Of a stretch of DNA of 64,000 nt, positions 17,083-26,319 are shown in pieces. This DNA comes from Actinomycetota bacterium (GTDB lineage Bacteria; Actinomycetota; Acidimicrobiia; IMCC26256; JAENVU01), in the NCBI GenBank assembly GCA_016870395.1, contig VGBT01000006.1:32085-96084 (forward strand), read 5' to 3'. Position 1 is the stretch's first letter. Every line of letters starts with the position of its first letter. Under the pieces are notes generated by a model. It was not told the origin of the DNA, did no database searches, and saw only the letters and a list, made by a program, of their open reading frames with translations. The position numbers and the translations under genes are program-made.

Positions 17083-17528
17083 TCAGCCGGGGGGACGGCG
17101 CGACGGGGAGCCAGTTCGCGCCGCACCGCGATCGCGACGGCTTCCAGGCGCGAATGCGCGTCGAGCAGCTCCTCGGGCGGCTGGTCCGTCGACACGAAGC
17201 CGTCGCAGCCCGCGGCGAGCGCTGCCGCCAGCGCCTGCTCGTCGTCGAGCGCCGTGAGCACCAGGACCTTGGCGGTTGGAACCGCGATGCGCGGCGCCTC
17301 GATCACCTGAGGACCGCCGCCGTCCGGAAGGAGGAAGTCGACGATCACCACGTCGGGTCGGGCTACCGGGGCGCGGGCGGCCGCCTCGTCGATCGTGGCG
17401 GCGGTGCCGACCACCTCGAGGTCGGGCTTTTCGTTGAGCACGCGAACGAGGCTTGCCGAGAACATCTGGTGGTCGTCGAGCAGGAAGACCCTGCTGGGCC
17501 CCGCGTCGGTGGGTATCGGCTGGGGCAC
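17083..17528 (-). pseudogene. Response-regulator receiver domain without output domain
   Basis: Starting at a GTG, residues 1-125 form a NarL-type receiver domain: acidic pocket Asp18-Asp19, phospho-acceptor Asp64 (VIVDFLLPDG), and Thr92 (LVLTALDD). The invariant Lys is replaced (GFVSTDQPPEE, where K is expected at Thr114). After ELLDA the sequence loses family character and runs open antisense to the kinase remnant with no LuxR helix-turn-helix. It sits tail to tail with the decayed kinase, so it is probably the truncated partner. A single-domain regulator is possible but the missing Lys argues against function. Confidence 0.65.
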
Positions 17529-17603
17529 GCCCTGCCAGCATAGGAGCCCCCCTGCGGGGCATGACTAGCCTTGCGCAGCCGATCTGACCCGGGAGTCGCT
17601 TCG

Positions 17604-17912
17604 ATGAGTGTCGTGAAGGTCAACGCCATCACCGTCCCGCCCGAGCGGGCCGACGAGCTGGTCGCCCGCTTCGCGGCGCGGGCGGGCGAGGTGGCCAAGA
17701 TGCCGGGGTTCGAGGCCTTCGAGCTCCTGGCGCCCTCCGACGACCGCAACGTGTTCCTCGTGTACACGCGCTGGGCGAGCGAGGACGACTTCCGGGCCTG
17801 GGTGGAGAGCCCGGCCTTCGCGCGCGGCCACCGCGCGCACGCGACGGAAGGACCGGTCAGCACCGAGTCAGAGCTCTGGAGCTTCGACGTGGTGCAGGCG
17901 GAGCGCGTCTGA
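17604..17912 (+). CDS. Antibiotic-biosynthesis-monooxygenase (ABM) fold protein, MhuD/HmoA-like
   Basis: A 102-residue dimeric alpha+beta barrel protein. MSVVKVNAITVPPERADELVA, MPGFEAFELLAPSDD, VYTRWASEDDFRAWVES and a His-rich FARGHRAHATEG are the typical ABM blocks. Related proteins either degrade heme (MhuD, IsdG) or oxidise quinols. The heme-binding His cannot be assigned safely. The ATG at 17604 has a GGGAG box at 17591-17595 and a TAGCCT -10-like hexamer at 17566-17571. The stop overlaps the start of the acyl-CoA synthetase gene (TGATG), so they form an operon. Confidence 0.8.
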   Translation: MSVVKVNAITVPPERADELVARFAARAGEVAKMPGFEAFELLAPSDDRNVFLVYTRWASEDDFRAWVESPAFARGHRAHATEGPVSTESELWSFDVVQAERV

Positions 17913-19639
17913 TGGAGTCACCGGTGGCACAGCTCACGGGTCCCGGCGCGCCGTTCGAGATCGCGGTCGAGGACGTCTGCGGCACCCCGCTCTCGGTCTA
18001 CAAGCAGCGGTTCGCGTCGATGCAGGACCTCATCGGGATCGCCGACACCCGCCCCGACGTCGACTGGCTGGCGCAGGGTGAGCGACGTCTGACCTTCGGG
18101 GAGCACAACGCGCTGGTGCGAGGGGTCGCGACGGCGCTGCTGGAGCTCGGGGTCGAGCCCGGCGACCGAGTGGCGGTGCTCTCGGCCAACAACATCGAGT
18201 GGGTCGTGATGTTCTGGGCGTGCGCGGCCATCGGCGTCGCGTGCGTGCCTCTCAACGCGTGGTGGAAGGCCGAGGAGCTCGACTTCGCCCTGCGCGACTC
18301 GGGGGCCAGGGCGCTCGTCTGCGACCTGAAGCGCTGGCTCGTCGTGTGCGACATCGTGGGTGCGCTGCCCGACTTGGCCCACGTGTTCGCGATGGACCTC
18401 GAGGCGCCCGACAAGGGCGCGCGCCCCGGTGTCGACCTGTTCGCACGCGAGGACCCGGGCACGCTGCCCGCGGCGACGGTGTGCGAAGACGACCTCCTGG
18501 CGATCCTTTACACCTCGGGTACGACGGGCAAGCCCAAGGGTGCGACGGTGACCCACCGCCAGGCGCTCGCGAACCTGCAGAACCTCGCGCTGCTGAACGC
18601 CACTGCCGCGGCGGCGTCCGCGCCGGAGCCCCAGGAGGCGGCCTCGAACGGGCAGGCGGCGACCCTGCTCGTGGTGCCGCTGTTCCACGTCACCGGGGCG
18701 CTCGCCAGCATGGTCACCGCCTACGCCGCCGGGGCGAAGCTCGTGCTGATGCCACCGGGGCGGTTCGATCCCGAGGAGGCGATGGCCACGATCGAGCGGG
18801 AGCGGGTCACCAACATCGGCGGCGTGCCCACCGTCATGTGGCGTATCGTCGAGCACGACACGTTCCACGAGTACGACCTCAGCTCGGTCGCCCGCATCGG
18901 GTACGGCGGCGCGCCGGCAGCCCCCGAGCTGGTCGAGAAGATCAAGGTCGCATTCCCGCAGGTGCGCCAGTCGCTCTCGACCGCCTACGGCCTCACCGAG
19001 ACCGCCTCGGTCGCGACCGTCAACGCCGGCGACGACTACTTCTCGCACCCCGACTCGGTGGGTCGCCCGGTGCCGACCGTCGAGGCGACGGTGGTCGACC
19101 CCGACGGCAACCAGTTGCCGCTCGGCGAGACGGGAGAGATCGCACTTCGCGGGCCGACGATCATGATGCGGGGCTACTGGAATCGACCCGATGCCACCGA
19201 CGCGGTGTTCCTTCCGGGCGGCTGGTTCCGGACCGGCGACATCGGACGGATCGACGGGGAAGGGTTCGTCTACCTGTCGGACCGCGCGAAGGACATGATC
19301 ATCCGCGGCGGCGAGAACGTGTACTGCGTCGAGATCGAGCACGTGCTCTTCGAGCATCCCGATGTGCTCGACGCGGCCGTTGTCGGCGTGCCGCACCGCA
19401 CCCTCGGCGAGGAGGTCAAGGCGGTCGTACAACTCCGCGCCGGTTCGCGCACCACGGCCGACGATCTGCGCGTCTATTGCAGCGAGCGACTCGCGTCGTT
19501 CAAGGTGCCTGAGTACCTCGAGCTGCGCGATGAGCCGCTGCCGCGCAACCCGGCCGGCAAGATCCTCAAGCAGCTCCTGCGCGGCGACAGCGAGGACTCG
19601 GCGTTCACGCCGTCGGCCGACGACGACTCGGCGCTGTAG
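17912..19639 (+). CDS. Class I adenylate-forming acyl-CoA synthetase
   Basis: A 575-residue AMP-dependent CoA ligase or fatty-acyl-CoA synthetase. Motif A3 is ILYTSGTTGKPKGA, A5 lies in STAYGLTETASVAT, A7 is GWFRTGDIG, A8 is SDRAKDMIIRGGENVYC, and the A10 lysine is in RNPAGKILKQLLR. The enzyme activates a carboxylate as the acyl-AMP and passes it to CoA. The chain length and identity of the acid are not predictable. It overlaps the ABM gene by one base at the 5' end and is followed 20 bases later by a membrane protein gene. Confidence 0.9.
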   Translation: MESPVAQLTGPGAPFEIAVEDVCGTPLSVYKQRFASMQDLIGIADTRPDVDWLAQGERRLTFGEHNALVRGVATALLELGVEPGDRVAVLSANNIEWVVMFWACAAIGVACVPLNAWWKAEELDFALRDSGARALVCDLKRWLVVCDIVGALPDLAHVFAMDLEAPDKGARPGVDLFAREDPGTLPAATVCEDDLLAILYTSGTTGKPKGATVTHRQALANLQNLALLNATAAAASAPEPQEAASNGQAATLLVVPLFHVTGALASMVTAYAAGAKLVLMPPGRFDPEEAMATIERERVTNIGGVPTVMWRIVEHDTFHEYDLSSVARIGYGGAPAAPELVEKIKVAFPQVRQSLSTAYGLTETASVATVNAGDDYFSHPDSVGRPVPTVEATVVDPDGNQLPLGETGEIALRGPTIMMRGYWNRPDATDAVFLPGGWFRTGDIGRIDGEGFVYLSDRAKDMIIRGGENVYCVEIEHVLFEHPDVLDAAVVGVPHRTLGEEVKAVVQLRAGSRTTADDLRVYCSERLASFKVPEYLELRDEPLPRNPAGKILKQLLRGDSEDSAFTPSADDDSAL

Positions 19640-19659
19640 CGAGCGGTCGGGCCGCGCCC

Positions 19660-20037
19660 GTGGAGACGATCCTCGACATCCACGAGACGTGGGGTTACGT
19701 CGCGATCGCCCTCAACGCGCTCGCCGGGATCTACGCCCTGATCGCCTGGAAGGTGCGCGCGTGGCGCGGCCGCGGCGTGTGGATCGTGACGATCGTCGCC
19801 GAGGTCGCCATCCTGATCCAGGTGCTGCTCGGCACGATCCTCGTGGCCGGCGACGAGGCGTACCGGGAGTCGGTGCCGCGGTTCCACATGTTCTACGGGT
19901 TCGTGATCTTCATCACCGTCGGACTGCTCTACCAGTACCGTGCGCAGATGAAAGGCCGCCAGGAGCTCCTCTACGGGATCGGTGGGCTGTTCATCATGGG
20001 ACTCGGCATCCGCGCTGTGCTGCAGGTGGCCACGTGA
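19660..20037 (+). CDS. Four-helix integral membrane protein, family not recognised
   Basis: A 125-residue protein with four predicted transmembrane helices (about residues 10-30, 42-65, 72-90 and 103-122). Conserved-looking polar positions are HETWGYVAI at the start and RFHMFYGFVIF in the third helix. The two His in or near membrane segments might bind a heme or metal, but this is speculation. The GTG start is at 19660. The stop overlaps the ddl start (GTGA), so it is translated together with ddl. Confidence 0.65.
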   Translation: METILDIHETWGYVAIALNALAGIYALIAWKVRAWRGRGVWIVTIVAEVAILIQVLLGTILVAGDEAYRESVPRFHMFYGFVIFITVGLLYQYRAQMKGRQELLYGIGGLFIMGLGIRAVLQVAT

Positions 20038-21143
20038 GTCCGGTCGCATCCGCCCGCCCCGGACGGATCCGGGTGATGCTGGTGTTCGGCGGGCGATCCG
20101 CCGAACACGACGTGTCGCGGGTCACCGCCGTCGCGGTGGCGAAGGCCCTCGATCCGGCGCGCTACGAGGTGGTGCCGGTCGCGATCACGACCGACGGCCG
20201 TTGGCTGCACGCGAGGGAGGCGCGAGCGCTGCTCGCATCGTCGCGGGCCGCCTTGCCCGTCGCGTTCGAGGTGGAGGGTGAGGAGCTCGACGAGCTGGGC
20301 GCGGTCGTCGCGTCCCCCGGCAGCGGCGGGCTCGGCGTCGACGTGGTGCTGCCGCTCCTGCACGGCCCCTACGGTGAGGACGGCACGCTGCAGGGCCTGC
20401 TCGAGCTGGCCGACCTGCCCTACGTGGGCTCGGGAGTGCTTGGCTCCGCCGTGGGCATGGACAAGGTGATGATGAAGCGTGCGTTCGCCGCGTGCGGGCT
20501 GCCTCAGGCCGCGTACCTGTCCATGCGCGACGGCGCCGATCGTGACGAGTTCTGTGCCGCGGTGGAGGGACGTCTCGCCTACCCGTGCTTCGTGAAGCCG
20601 GCGAACATGGGCTCCTCGGTCGGGGTGTCGAGGGCAGCGGATCGCGCCGAGCTCGAGTCGGCGATCGATCGGGCGCTCGCGTTCGACGAGTGGGTGGTCG
20701 CAGAAGCCGCCGTGCCCGGGCGCGAGATCGAGGTCGCGGTGCTGGGCGACGACCCACCCGAGGCATCGCTGCCGGGGGAGATCGTCCCGGGGGCGGAGTT
20801 CTACACCTACGCCGACAAGTACGAGGACGGGGTCGCGCAGGGACTCGCGCCCGCGCCGCTCGACGAGGACCGAGTTGCCGAGGTGCGTGCGCTCGCGGTC
20901 CGAGCGTTCGAGGCGTGCCGGTGTGAGGCGATGGCGCGCGTCGACTTCTTCTTCGAGGAGCACGGCCGCGGCTTCCTCTTGAACGAGCTCAACACGATCC
21001 CGGGGTTCACCCCGACTTCGATGTACCCGCGGCTCTGGGAGGTCAGCGGACTGCCGTATCCGGCGCTGCTCGACCGTCTCGTCGACCTCGCGTTCGAGCG
21101 CCATGCCCGCCGCGCCCGCCGCGCCGGCCGCCAACGCGCGTAA
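20034..21143 (+). CDS. ddl: D-alanine--D-alanine ligase
   Basis: A 369-residue ATP-grasp ligase (EC 6.3.2.4) making the D-Ala-D-Ala dipeptide for peptidoglycan. Blocks in order: LVFGGRSAEHDVSRVTA with the Glu that binds the first D-Ala, LPLLHGPYGEDGTLQGLLE, YVGSGVLGSAVGMDK, FVKPANMGSSVGVS with the ATP-binding Lys, and the metal-binding ARVDFFFEE...LLNELNTIPGFTPTSMYP. The GTG start overlaps the upstream stop; an internal GTG directly before MLVFGG is the shorter alternative. The Ala/Arg-rich C-terminal tail is an extension. Confidence 0.92.
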   Translation: MSPVASARPGRIRVMLVFGGRSAEHDVSRVTAVAVAKALDPARYEVVPVAITTDGRWLHAREARALLASSRAALPVAFEVEGEELDELGAVVASPGSGGLGVDVVLPLLHGPYGEDGTLQGLLELADLPYVGSGVLGSAVGMDKVMMKRAFAACGLPQAAYLSMRDGADRDEFCAAVEGRLAYPCFVKPANMGSSVGVSRAADRAELESAIDRALAFDEWVVAEAAVPGREIEVAVLGDDPPEASLPGEIVPGAEFYTYADKYEDGVAQGLAPAPLDEDRVAEVRALAVRAFEACRCEAMARVDFFFEEHGRGFLLNELNTIPGFTPTSMYPRLWEVSGLPYPALLDRLVDLAFERHARRARRAGRQRA

Positions 21144-21155
21144 CTGAGCGGCGAG

Positions 21156-21392
21156 CTACAAGTTGACGACGGGGCAGGTGTGGGTGCGGGTGATGCCGTC
21201 GACCGCCTGGATCTCGGAGACCACCATCCGGCCGAGCTCGTCGATGTCGCTTGCCTCGGTGCGGACGATCGCGTCGTAGGGCCCAGTCACGGCGTCGGCC
21301 GACACCACCCCGTCGACGCCGCGGATGGCCTCCACGACGCGGGCGGTCTTGCCGACCTCGGTCTGGACGAGCAGGTATGCGGTGACTGCCAT
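21156..21392 (-). CDS. Stand-alone Lrp/AsnC ligand-binding (RAM) domain protein
   Basis: A 78-residue alpha/beta ferredoxin-like RAM domain with no helix-turn-helix: AYLLVQTEVGKTARVVEAI, GVVSADAVTGPYDAIVRTEA, then a C-terminal TRTHTCPVVNL. Such small proteins bind amino acids or similar effectors and can modulate partner proteins. The ATG at 21392 has a GAGGAGG ribosome-binding site directly upstream, so a longer start at 21425 is unlikely. It lies between ddl (convergent) and pckG (same strand). Confidence 0.8.
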   Translation of the reverse strand: MAVTAYLLVQTEVGKTARVVEAIRGVDGVVSADAVTGPYDAIVRTEASDIDELGRMVVSEIQAVDGITRTHTCPVVNL

Positions 21393-21452
21393 TTCCGCCT
21401 CCTCGAGCTGGGCGCTTTTCGACAACCCTACGGCGTGGGCGGGCCAGGGGCG

Positions 21453-23255
21453 TCAGCCGAGGCGCGACTCGAGCGCGTCGAGCTCCTCGACCAGTGCCGC
21501 CGGCAGCTGGTCGCCGAAGCTCGCGAAGTGCTCGCGGGTGCTGGCGCACTCGGCTCTCCACTGCGCGACGTCGACGGCCAGCGCGCCCGCGACCTGCTCG
21601 GCGGTCGCGTCGACGCCGTCGAGCTCGAGGTCCTCGGGCCGGGGCAAGACGCCGATCGCCGTCTCCTCGCCGCCCGCGGTGCCTTCGAGCCGGCCGACGA
21701 TCCAGGCGAGCACGCGTGAGTTCTCGCCGTAGCCGGGCCAGAGGAATTTGCTGTCGGCGTCCTTGCGGAACCAGTTGACTCCGTAGATCCGAGGTAGCTT
21801 CGACTCGTCGGTTCGGTCGGTCATCGTGAGCCAATGGGCGAAGTAGTCCCCCATGTGGTACCCGCAGAACGGCAGCATCGCGAACGGGTCGTGGCGTAGC
21901 TCGCCGAGGTGGCCGAACGCGGCCGCGGTCTTCTCCGAGCCCATGGTGGCGCCCATGAACACGCCGTGCCGCCAACCGCGGCTCTCGTAGACGAGTGGCA
22001 CCGTGGACGCGCGGCGTCCGCCGAAGAGGATCGCCGAGATCGGCACGCCCTTCGGGTCCTCCCACTCGTCGGCGATGACCGGGCATTGGCCGGCTGGGGC
22101 GCAGAACCGCGAGTTGGGGTGCGCGGCGGGGCCATCGGCGGTGTCGGGGGTCCACTCGCGGCGCTTCCAGTCCGTGCAGTGCGCCGGTGGGTCGCTCATG
22201 TCCTCCCACCACACGTCGCCGTCGTCGGTAAGCGCAGTGTTGGTGAACACCGTGTTGCGGGTGAGCGTCGCCATCGCGTTGGGGTTGGTGTCCATGTTCG
22301 TGCCCGGCGCGACGCCGAAGAACCCGAACTCCGGGTTGATCGCGTACAGGCGGCCGTCGTCGCCGAGCTTCATCCACGCGATGTCGTCGCCGACGCACTC
22401 GGCCTTCCAGCCGGGAACCGTCGGGATGAGCATGGCCAGGTTCGTCTTGCCACACGCCGACGGGAAGGCGGCAGCGACGTACCGGACGGCGCCGGACGGC
22501 GCGGTCAGCTTGAGGATGAGCATGTGCTCCGCGAGCCAGCCCTCGTCGCGGGCGATCACCGACGCGATGCGCAGCGCGAAGCACTTCTTGCCGAGTAGCG
22601 CGTTGCCGCCGTAGCCCGAACCGAACGACCAGATCTCACGGGTCTCGGGGAAGTGCACGATCCACTTCTCCGCGTTGCACGGCCAGGCGACGTCGTCCTG
22701 GTCCTCCTCGAGCGGCGCGCCGAGGGTGTGCACGCAGGGGACGAACTCGCCGTCGTCGCCGAGCGCGTCGAGTGCGGCCTGGCCGGCGCGGGTCATGGTG
22801 CGCATGCTCACGGCCACATAGGGAGAGTCGGTGATCTCGACGCCGATGTAGGACAGGGGCGAGCCGATCGGCCCCATCGAGAAGGGCACCACGTACATCG
22901 TGCGGCCACGCATGCAGCCCTCGTAGAGGCCGTGAAGGACCGTGCGCATCTCCGCCGGATCCTTCCAATTGTTGGTCGGGCCTGCGTCCTCTTCGCGCTC
23001 GGAGCAGATGAAGGTGCGGTCCTCGACCCGCGCGACGTCGGACGGGTCGGTCGCGGCCCAGTAGCAGTTGGGGCGCTTGGCGTCGTTGAGGGGGACGAAC
23101 GTGCCGGCGTCCACCAGCTGCTTGCAGAGCAGCTCGGCCTCCGTCTCGGACCCGTCGAACCAGTGGATCGCGTCGGGCTCGGTGAGCGCTGCGATGTCGA
23201 TGACCCAGGCCAGGAGACGCTCGTGACGGGTGGGGGCGTTGGCGACCAGGGACAC
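21453..23255 (-). CDS. pckG: GTP-dependent phosphoenolpyruvate carboxykinase
   Basis: A 600-residue GTP-type PEPCK (EC 4.1.1.32) converting oxaloacetate and GTP to PEP, CO2 and [16 protein letters not shown] is the P-loop with the reactive Cys. [47 protein letters not shown] and GVNWFRKD are the other conserved segments. The length matches the family. The GTG at 23255 is preceded by GAGGAG 8-13 bases upstream; a TACACT hexamer (minus strand, 23295-23300) would give a short leader. It is divergent from the acetyltransferase gene. Confidence 0.95.
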   Translation of the reverse strand: MSLVANAPTRHERLLAWVIDIAALTEPDAIHWFDGSETEAELLCKQLVDAGTFVPLNDAKRPNCYWAATDPSDVARVEDRTFICSEREEDAGPTNNWKDPAEMRTVLHGLYEGCMRGRTMYVVPFSMGPIGSPLSYIGVEITDSPYVAVSMRTMTRAGQAALDALGDDGEFVPCVHTLGAPLEEDQDDVAWPCNAEKWIVHFPETREIWSFGSGYGGNALLGKKCFALRIASVIARDEGWLAEHMLILKLTAPSGAVRYVAAAFPSACGKTNLAMLIPTVPGWKAECVGDDIAWMKLGDDGRLYAINPEFGFFGVAPGTNMDTNPNAMATLTRNTVFTNTALTDDGDVWWEDMSDPPAHCTDWKRREWTPDTADGPAAHPNSRFCAPAGQCPVIADEWEDPKGVPISAILFGGRRASTVPLVYESRGWRHGVFMGATMGSEKTAAAFGHLGELRHDPFAMLPFCGYHMGDYFAHWLTMTDRTDESKLPRIYGVNWFRKDADSKFLWPGYGENSRVLAWIVGRLEGTAGGEETAIGVLPRPEDLELDGVDATAEQVAGALAVDVAQWRAECASTREHFASFGDQLPAALVEELDALESRLG

Positions 23256-23294
23256 GACGCACTCCTCGACCGGCTCGTGGAAAACGGTGCAGCG

Positions 23295-23300
23295 AGTGTA
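23295..23300 (-). promoter_or_regulatory. -10-like TACACT for pckG
   Basis: TACACT on the minus strand, about 40 bases before the GTG at 23255. Unlike the leaderless sites it is followed by a purine-rich ribosome-binding site. Confidence 0.35.
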
Positions 23301-23418
23301 GTGACGACCCCGGAACCCACCGAATCCGGGCTGTTGTGGGTGCACCGGGCGGGTGAGCCCACCGTCGCACACGGTCATGGGGGCGGTCGTCCGACTGAGC
23401 AGCGTGTGGGGGCACGCG

Positions 23419-23424
23419 TAGGGT
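23419..23424 (+). promoter_or_regulatory. -10-like TAGGGT before the GNAT gene
   Basis: Ends 6 bases before the ATG at 23431, which predicts a leaderless start. Confidence 0.35.
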
Positions 23425-23430
23425 CGGCGC

Positions 23431-24000
23431 ATGACCGATGGCCCGACCCTTCATTCGGATCGCCTCATCATGCGCCGATGGCGCGATGAGGACCTGGACC
23501 CGTTCGCTGCCTTGAATGCTGATCCCGCCGTGATGGAGCACTTTCAGAAGGTGATGACGCGGGAGGAGAGTGCCGGGTTCATAGATCGGATCGAGGCCGA
23601 GTTCGAGGAGTGCGGCTGGGGGTTCTGGGCGGTCGAGGTCGAGGATGGCGCGCCGTTCATCGGCTTCGTCGGCCTACACCGAGTGCCTTTCCAAGTGAAG
23701 TCCAGCACCGCCATCGAAGTCGGATGGCGGCTCGCCCAAGAGCATTGGGGTCACGGGTACGCGACGGAGGCCGCCGAGCGCGCCGTTCGTTTCGGCTATG
23801 ACGAGGCGGGTCTCCTTGAGATCCTGTCTTTCACCAACCCGGCCAATGTGCGCTCTTGGAAGGTGATGGAACGGATCGGTATGGTCCGCGACCCGTCCAG
23901 CAACTTCGAGCACCCGAACGTTCCCGTTGGCCACCACCTTCGAGACCACATCGTCTACCGATTCCCGGAACGGCCCGACGGACTGCGCCGCCCAAACTGA
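23431..24000 (+). CDS. GNAT-family N-acetyltransferase (RimJ/RimL type)
   Basis: A 189-residue acetyltransferase. [33 protein letters not shown] is the RimL-type opening. The acetyl-CoA loop is in [21 protein letters not shown] (Q/R-x-x-G-x-G/A variant). [19 protein letters not shown] is the usual C-terminal block. The target may be a small molecule or protein N-terminus. The base composition looks lower in GC than the neighbours by eye, which may point to recent acquisition. Confidence 0.85.
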   Translation: MTDGPTLHSDRLIMRRWRDEDLDPFAALNADPAVMEHFQKVMTREESAGFIDRIEAEFEECGWGFWAVEVEDGAPFIGFVGLHRVPFQVKSSTAIEVGWRLAQEHWGHGYATEAAERAVRFGYDEAGLLEILSFTNPANVRSWKVMERIGMVRDPSSNFEHPNVPVGHHLRDHIVYRFPERPDGLRRPN

Positions 24001-24086
24001 GCCACTACCGGCTCGCCCGGTCGGCGAACAGCTGCCGAGCCACGACCCTGATCGGCGCTCCGATGGCTGCCCGGCGGTGGGGGCGT

Positions 24087-24317
24087 CTAGACCCGGACGT
24101 CGGGTGGGAGGCCCATGTCGACCTCGCTGCCGGTGCGCACGCGGGTGGCGCGCCCGTCGTCGTCGAGGTCGAACACGACCCGCTGGCCCTGGCGGAGCAT
24201 GCGCAGGATGGAGCCGTCGAGCGCGTCGGCGGCGAGCACGACGTCGCTGCGGTCGGTGTCGCGAACCACGACGCCCTCGCCGGTGGCCGGGTCGAAGCTG
24301 CGGACGACGCCCTGCAC
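24087..24317 (-). CDS. Small cold-shock-domain-like protein downstream of rpmB
   Basis: A 76-residue protein starting at a GTG 8 bases after the rpmB stop. GVVRSFDPATGEGVVVRDTD followed by VVLAADALDG and LRQGQRVVFDLDDDGRATRV follows the strand order of a cold-shock or S1-like OB fold, including the G-x-G-V pattern, but lacks a clear KGFGFI RNP motif. A nucleic-acid-binding role is plausible only. It is almost certainly co-transcribed with rpmB. Confidence 0.6.
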   Translation of the reverse strand: MQGVVRSFDPATGEGVVVRDTDRSDVVLAADALDGSILRMLRQGQRVVFDLDDDGRATRVRTGSEVDMGLPPDVRV

Positions 24318-24325
24318 GGCCGGCC

Positions 24326-24514
24326 CTACGGCTTCTGGACCTTGCCGGCCTTCAGGCAGGCGGTGCACACGTGGATGCGCTTCGGGGTGCCGTTGACCAC
24401 GGCACGCACGCGCTGCACGTTCGGGTTCCAACGCCGGTTCGACCGGCGGTGCGAGTGGCTGAGGCGCTTGCCGAAGATGGGCTGCTTGCCGCAGACGTCG
24501 CAGACGGATGCCAT
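24326..24514 (-). CDS. rpmB: 50S ribosomal protein L28
   Basis: A 62-residue L28 protein of the large subunit. [20 protein letters not shown] is the N-terminus and [20 protein letters not shown] the core. Two Cys pairs (CDVC and CTAC) mark the zinc-binding form. The ATG at 24514 is chosen because it starts exactly at the family N-terminus. It is divergent from fakA, the common actinobacterial arrangement. Confidence 0.95.
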   Translation of the reverse strand: MASVCDVCGKQPIFGKRLSHSHRRSNRRWNPNVQRVRAVVNGTPKRIHVCTACLKAGKVQKP

Positions 24515-24605
24515 GACGCGAAACCTCGAGCTCGTGGAGCGGGCGGACCCGCACGGGAACCGGGCAAAGGTAGCAGGCAAGCCTCGATCGGATCGGCTCG
24601 GCCGT

Positions 24606-24611
24606 TACGAT
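24606..24611 (+). promoter_or_regulatory. -10-like TACGAT before fakA
   Basis: Ends 8 bases before the ATG at 24620. No ribosome-binding site is seen between them. Confidence 0.4.
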
Positions 24612-24619
24612 CGGCGCCC

Positions 24620-26257
24620 ATGACCACCCTCGAGCGCCTCGACGCCGCCAACCTGGGCCAGGCGGTGACGCGCTTTCGTGACGCGCTGCGACTCCACCAG
24701 GAGGAGCTGAACCGGCTCAACGTCTACCCGGTTCCCGACGGCGACACCGGCACCAACCTGACGCTCACGCTGGAGTCCGTCGTCACCGAGCTCGGCAGCG
24801 CCGAGGGCATGTCCGAGGTGTGTCAGGCGATCTCGCACGGCTCGCTCATGGGGGCCCGAGGCAATTCGGGCGTGATCATGAGCCAGATCCTGCGCGGCGT
24901 CTCCGACGTGTTCCGCGACCTCGAGACGGCCGGCCCCGCGGATCTGGTCAAGGCCCTGCGTACAGCGGCCGACGCGGCTTACGAGGCGGTGATGCGCCCG
25001 GTCGAGGGCACGATCCTCACCGTCGTGCGTGAGGCGGCCGAAGCCGCGGAGTCGGCAATGGCGGCGGGGGAGACCGCGCTGGTGGGTCTTCTCGAGCGTG
25101 TTTCACATGCGGCGCGGGACGCGGTGCTGCATACCCCGGAGGTGCTCCCGGTGCTCAAGGAGGCCGGTGTCGTCGACGCGGGCGGCCGCGGGTTCACACT
25201 CTTCATCGACGCGTTCCTCGAAGTCGTCGACGGGCGTCCGATTCCCGCGCCCGAGATCGTCGCGACGCCGAGCGTCGTGGAGGCCCACCTCGCGGGTGAC
25301 GACGTCTCCGCGCTGCGCTACGAGGTGATGTACCTGCTCGAGGCCGCCGACGAGACGGTGCCTGCCTTCAAGCACGCGTGGGCCGCGCTCGGCGACTCTA
25401 TCGTGGTGGTGGGCGGTGACGGTCTCTGGAACTGCCACGTGCACACCGACGACATCGGCGGCGCGATCGAAGCGGGCGTGGAAGCAGGTCGCCCACGCAA
25501 GATCAGGGTCACCGACCTCCTCGAGGAGGTCGCCGGGGAGCACCGTGACAACGATGCGGCGCGCGCTGGTGCACCTGACCTCGAGGACCTGCGGCCGCGG
25601 GTCACGACGGGTGTGGTCGCGGTCGCGGTCGGCGACGGGGTCCGCCGTCTGCTCACCGGCCTCGGCGTGCACGAGATCGTCGCCGGGGGCCAGTCGATGA
25701 ACCCCTCCACCGCACAGATCCTCGAGGCGGTGGAACGGTGCCCGTCCGGGGCCGTGGTGGTCCTTCCGAACAACAAGAACATCGTGCCGGTGGCGCGCCA
25801 GGTCGATGCGCTCAGCACCAAGCGCGTAGTCGTGGTGCCCACGGTGTCGGTCGTCGAGGCGTTGGCCGCGCTTGTGTCGTACGACCCGCACGCCGAGGTC
25901 GTGGTGAACCTCGAGGCGATGTCGGCGGCCGCGGGCAGCGTCGCCTCCGGCGAGGTGACCCAAGCGGTGCGCGACAGCGTCGCGGAGTGCGGTCCGATCA
26001 AGGCCGGCGACTGGATCGCGATCGGGCCGAACGGGATCTGCATCTCGACCGGCTCCGCAGTCGAGGCCGCGTTCGCGCTGCTCGACGAGCTCGTCGACGA
26101 TGACTCCGAGGTGGTCACCGTCCTGCTCGGTGCCGAGGCGCGCGGGCAGGAGACCCAGCGCTTGCGCGAACACGTGGAGCTCGCGTACCCGAGCCTCGAG
26201 GTCGAGGTCCACGACGGCGGCCAGCCGCTGTACCCGTACCTGATCGGGGTGGAGTAG
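24620..26257 (+). CDS. fakA: DAK2/DegV-associated fatty-acid kinase subunit FakA-like
   Basis: A 545-residue protein of the YloV/FakA family. The N-terminal DAK2 domain has the metal and ATP-binding NVYPVPDGDTGTN and the SHGSLMGARGNSGVIMSQIL block. The C-terminal DegV-like part has GGQSMNPSTAQILEAVE and PNNKNIVPVARQ. FakA phosphorylates fatty acids presented by a FakB (DegV) partner so that exogenous or recycled acids can enter lipid synthesis. No degV gene is in the window. rpmB-fakA-recG is a common gene order. The recG frame starts directly at its stop. Confidence 0.9.
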   Translation: MTTLERLDAANLGQAVTRFRDALRLHQEELNRLNVYPVPDGDTGTNLTLTLESVVTELGSAEGMSEVCQAISHGSLMGARGNSGVIMSQILRGVSDVFRDLETAGPADLVKALRTAADAAYEAVMRPVEGTILTVVREAAEAAESAMAAGETALVGLLERVSHAARDAVLHTPEVLPVLKEAGVVDAGGRGFTLFIDAFLEVVDGRPIPAPEIVATPSVVEAHLAGDDVSALRYEVMYLLEAADETVPAFKHAWAALGDSIVVVGGDGLWNCHVHTDDIGGAIEAGVEAGRPRKIRVTDLLEEVAGEHRDNDAARAGAPDLEDLRPRVTTGVVAVAVGDGVRRLLTGLGVHEIVAGGQSMNPSTAQILEAVERCPSGAVVVLPNNKNIVPVARQVDALSTKRVVVVPTVSVVEALAALVSYDPHAEVVVNLEAMSAAAGSVASGEVTQAVRDSVAECGPIKAGDWIAIGPNGICISTGSAVEAAFALLDELVDDDSEVVTVLLGAEARGQETQRLREHVELAYPSLEVEVHDGGQPLYPYLIGVE

Positions 26258-26319
26258 CCACGGCTGCCGGCCGCACGCTGCACGAGCTCGCGGCGACTCC
26301 GCTCGGCGACGTCGGCGGG

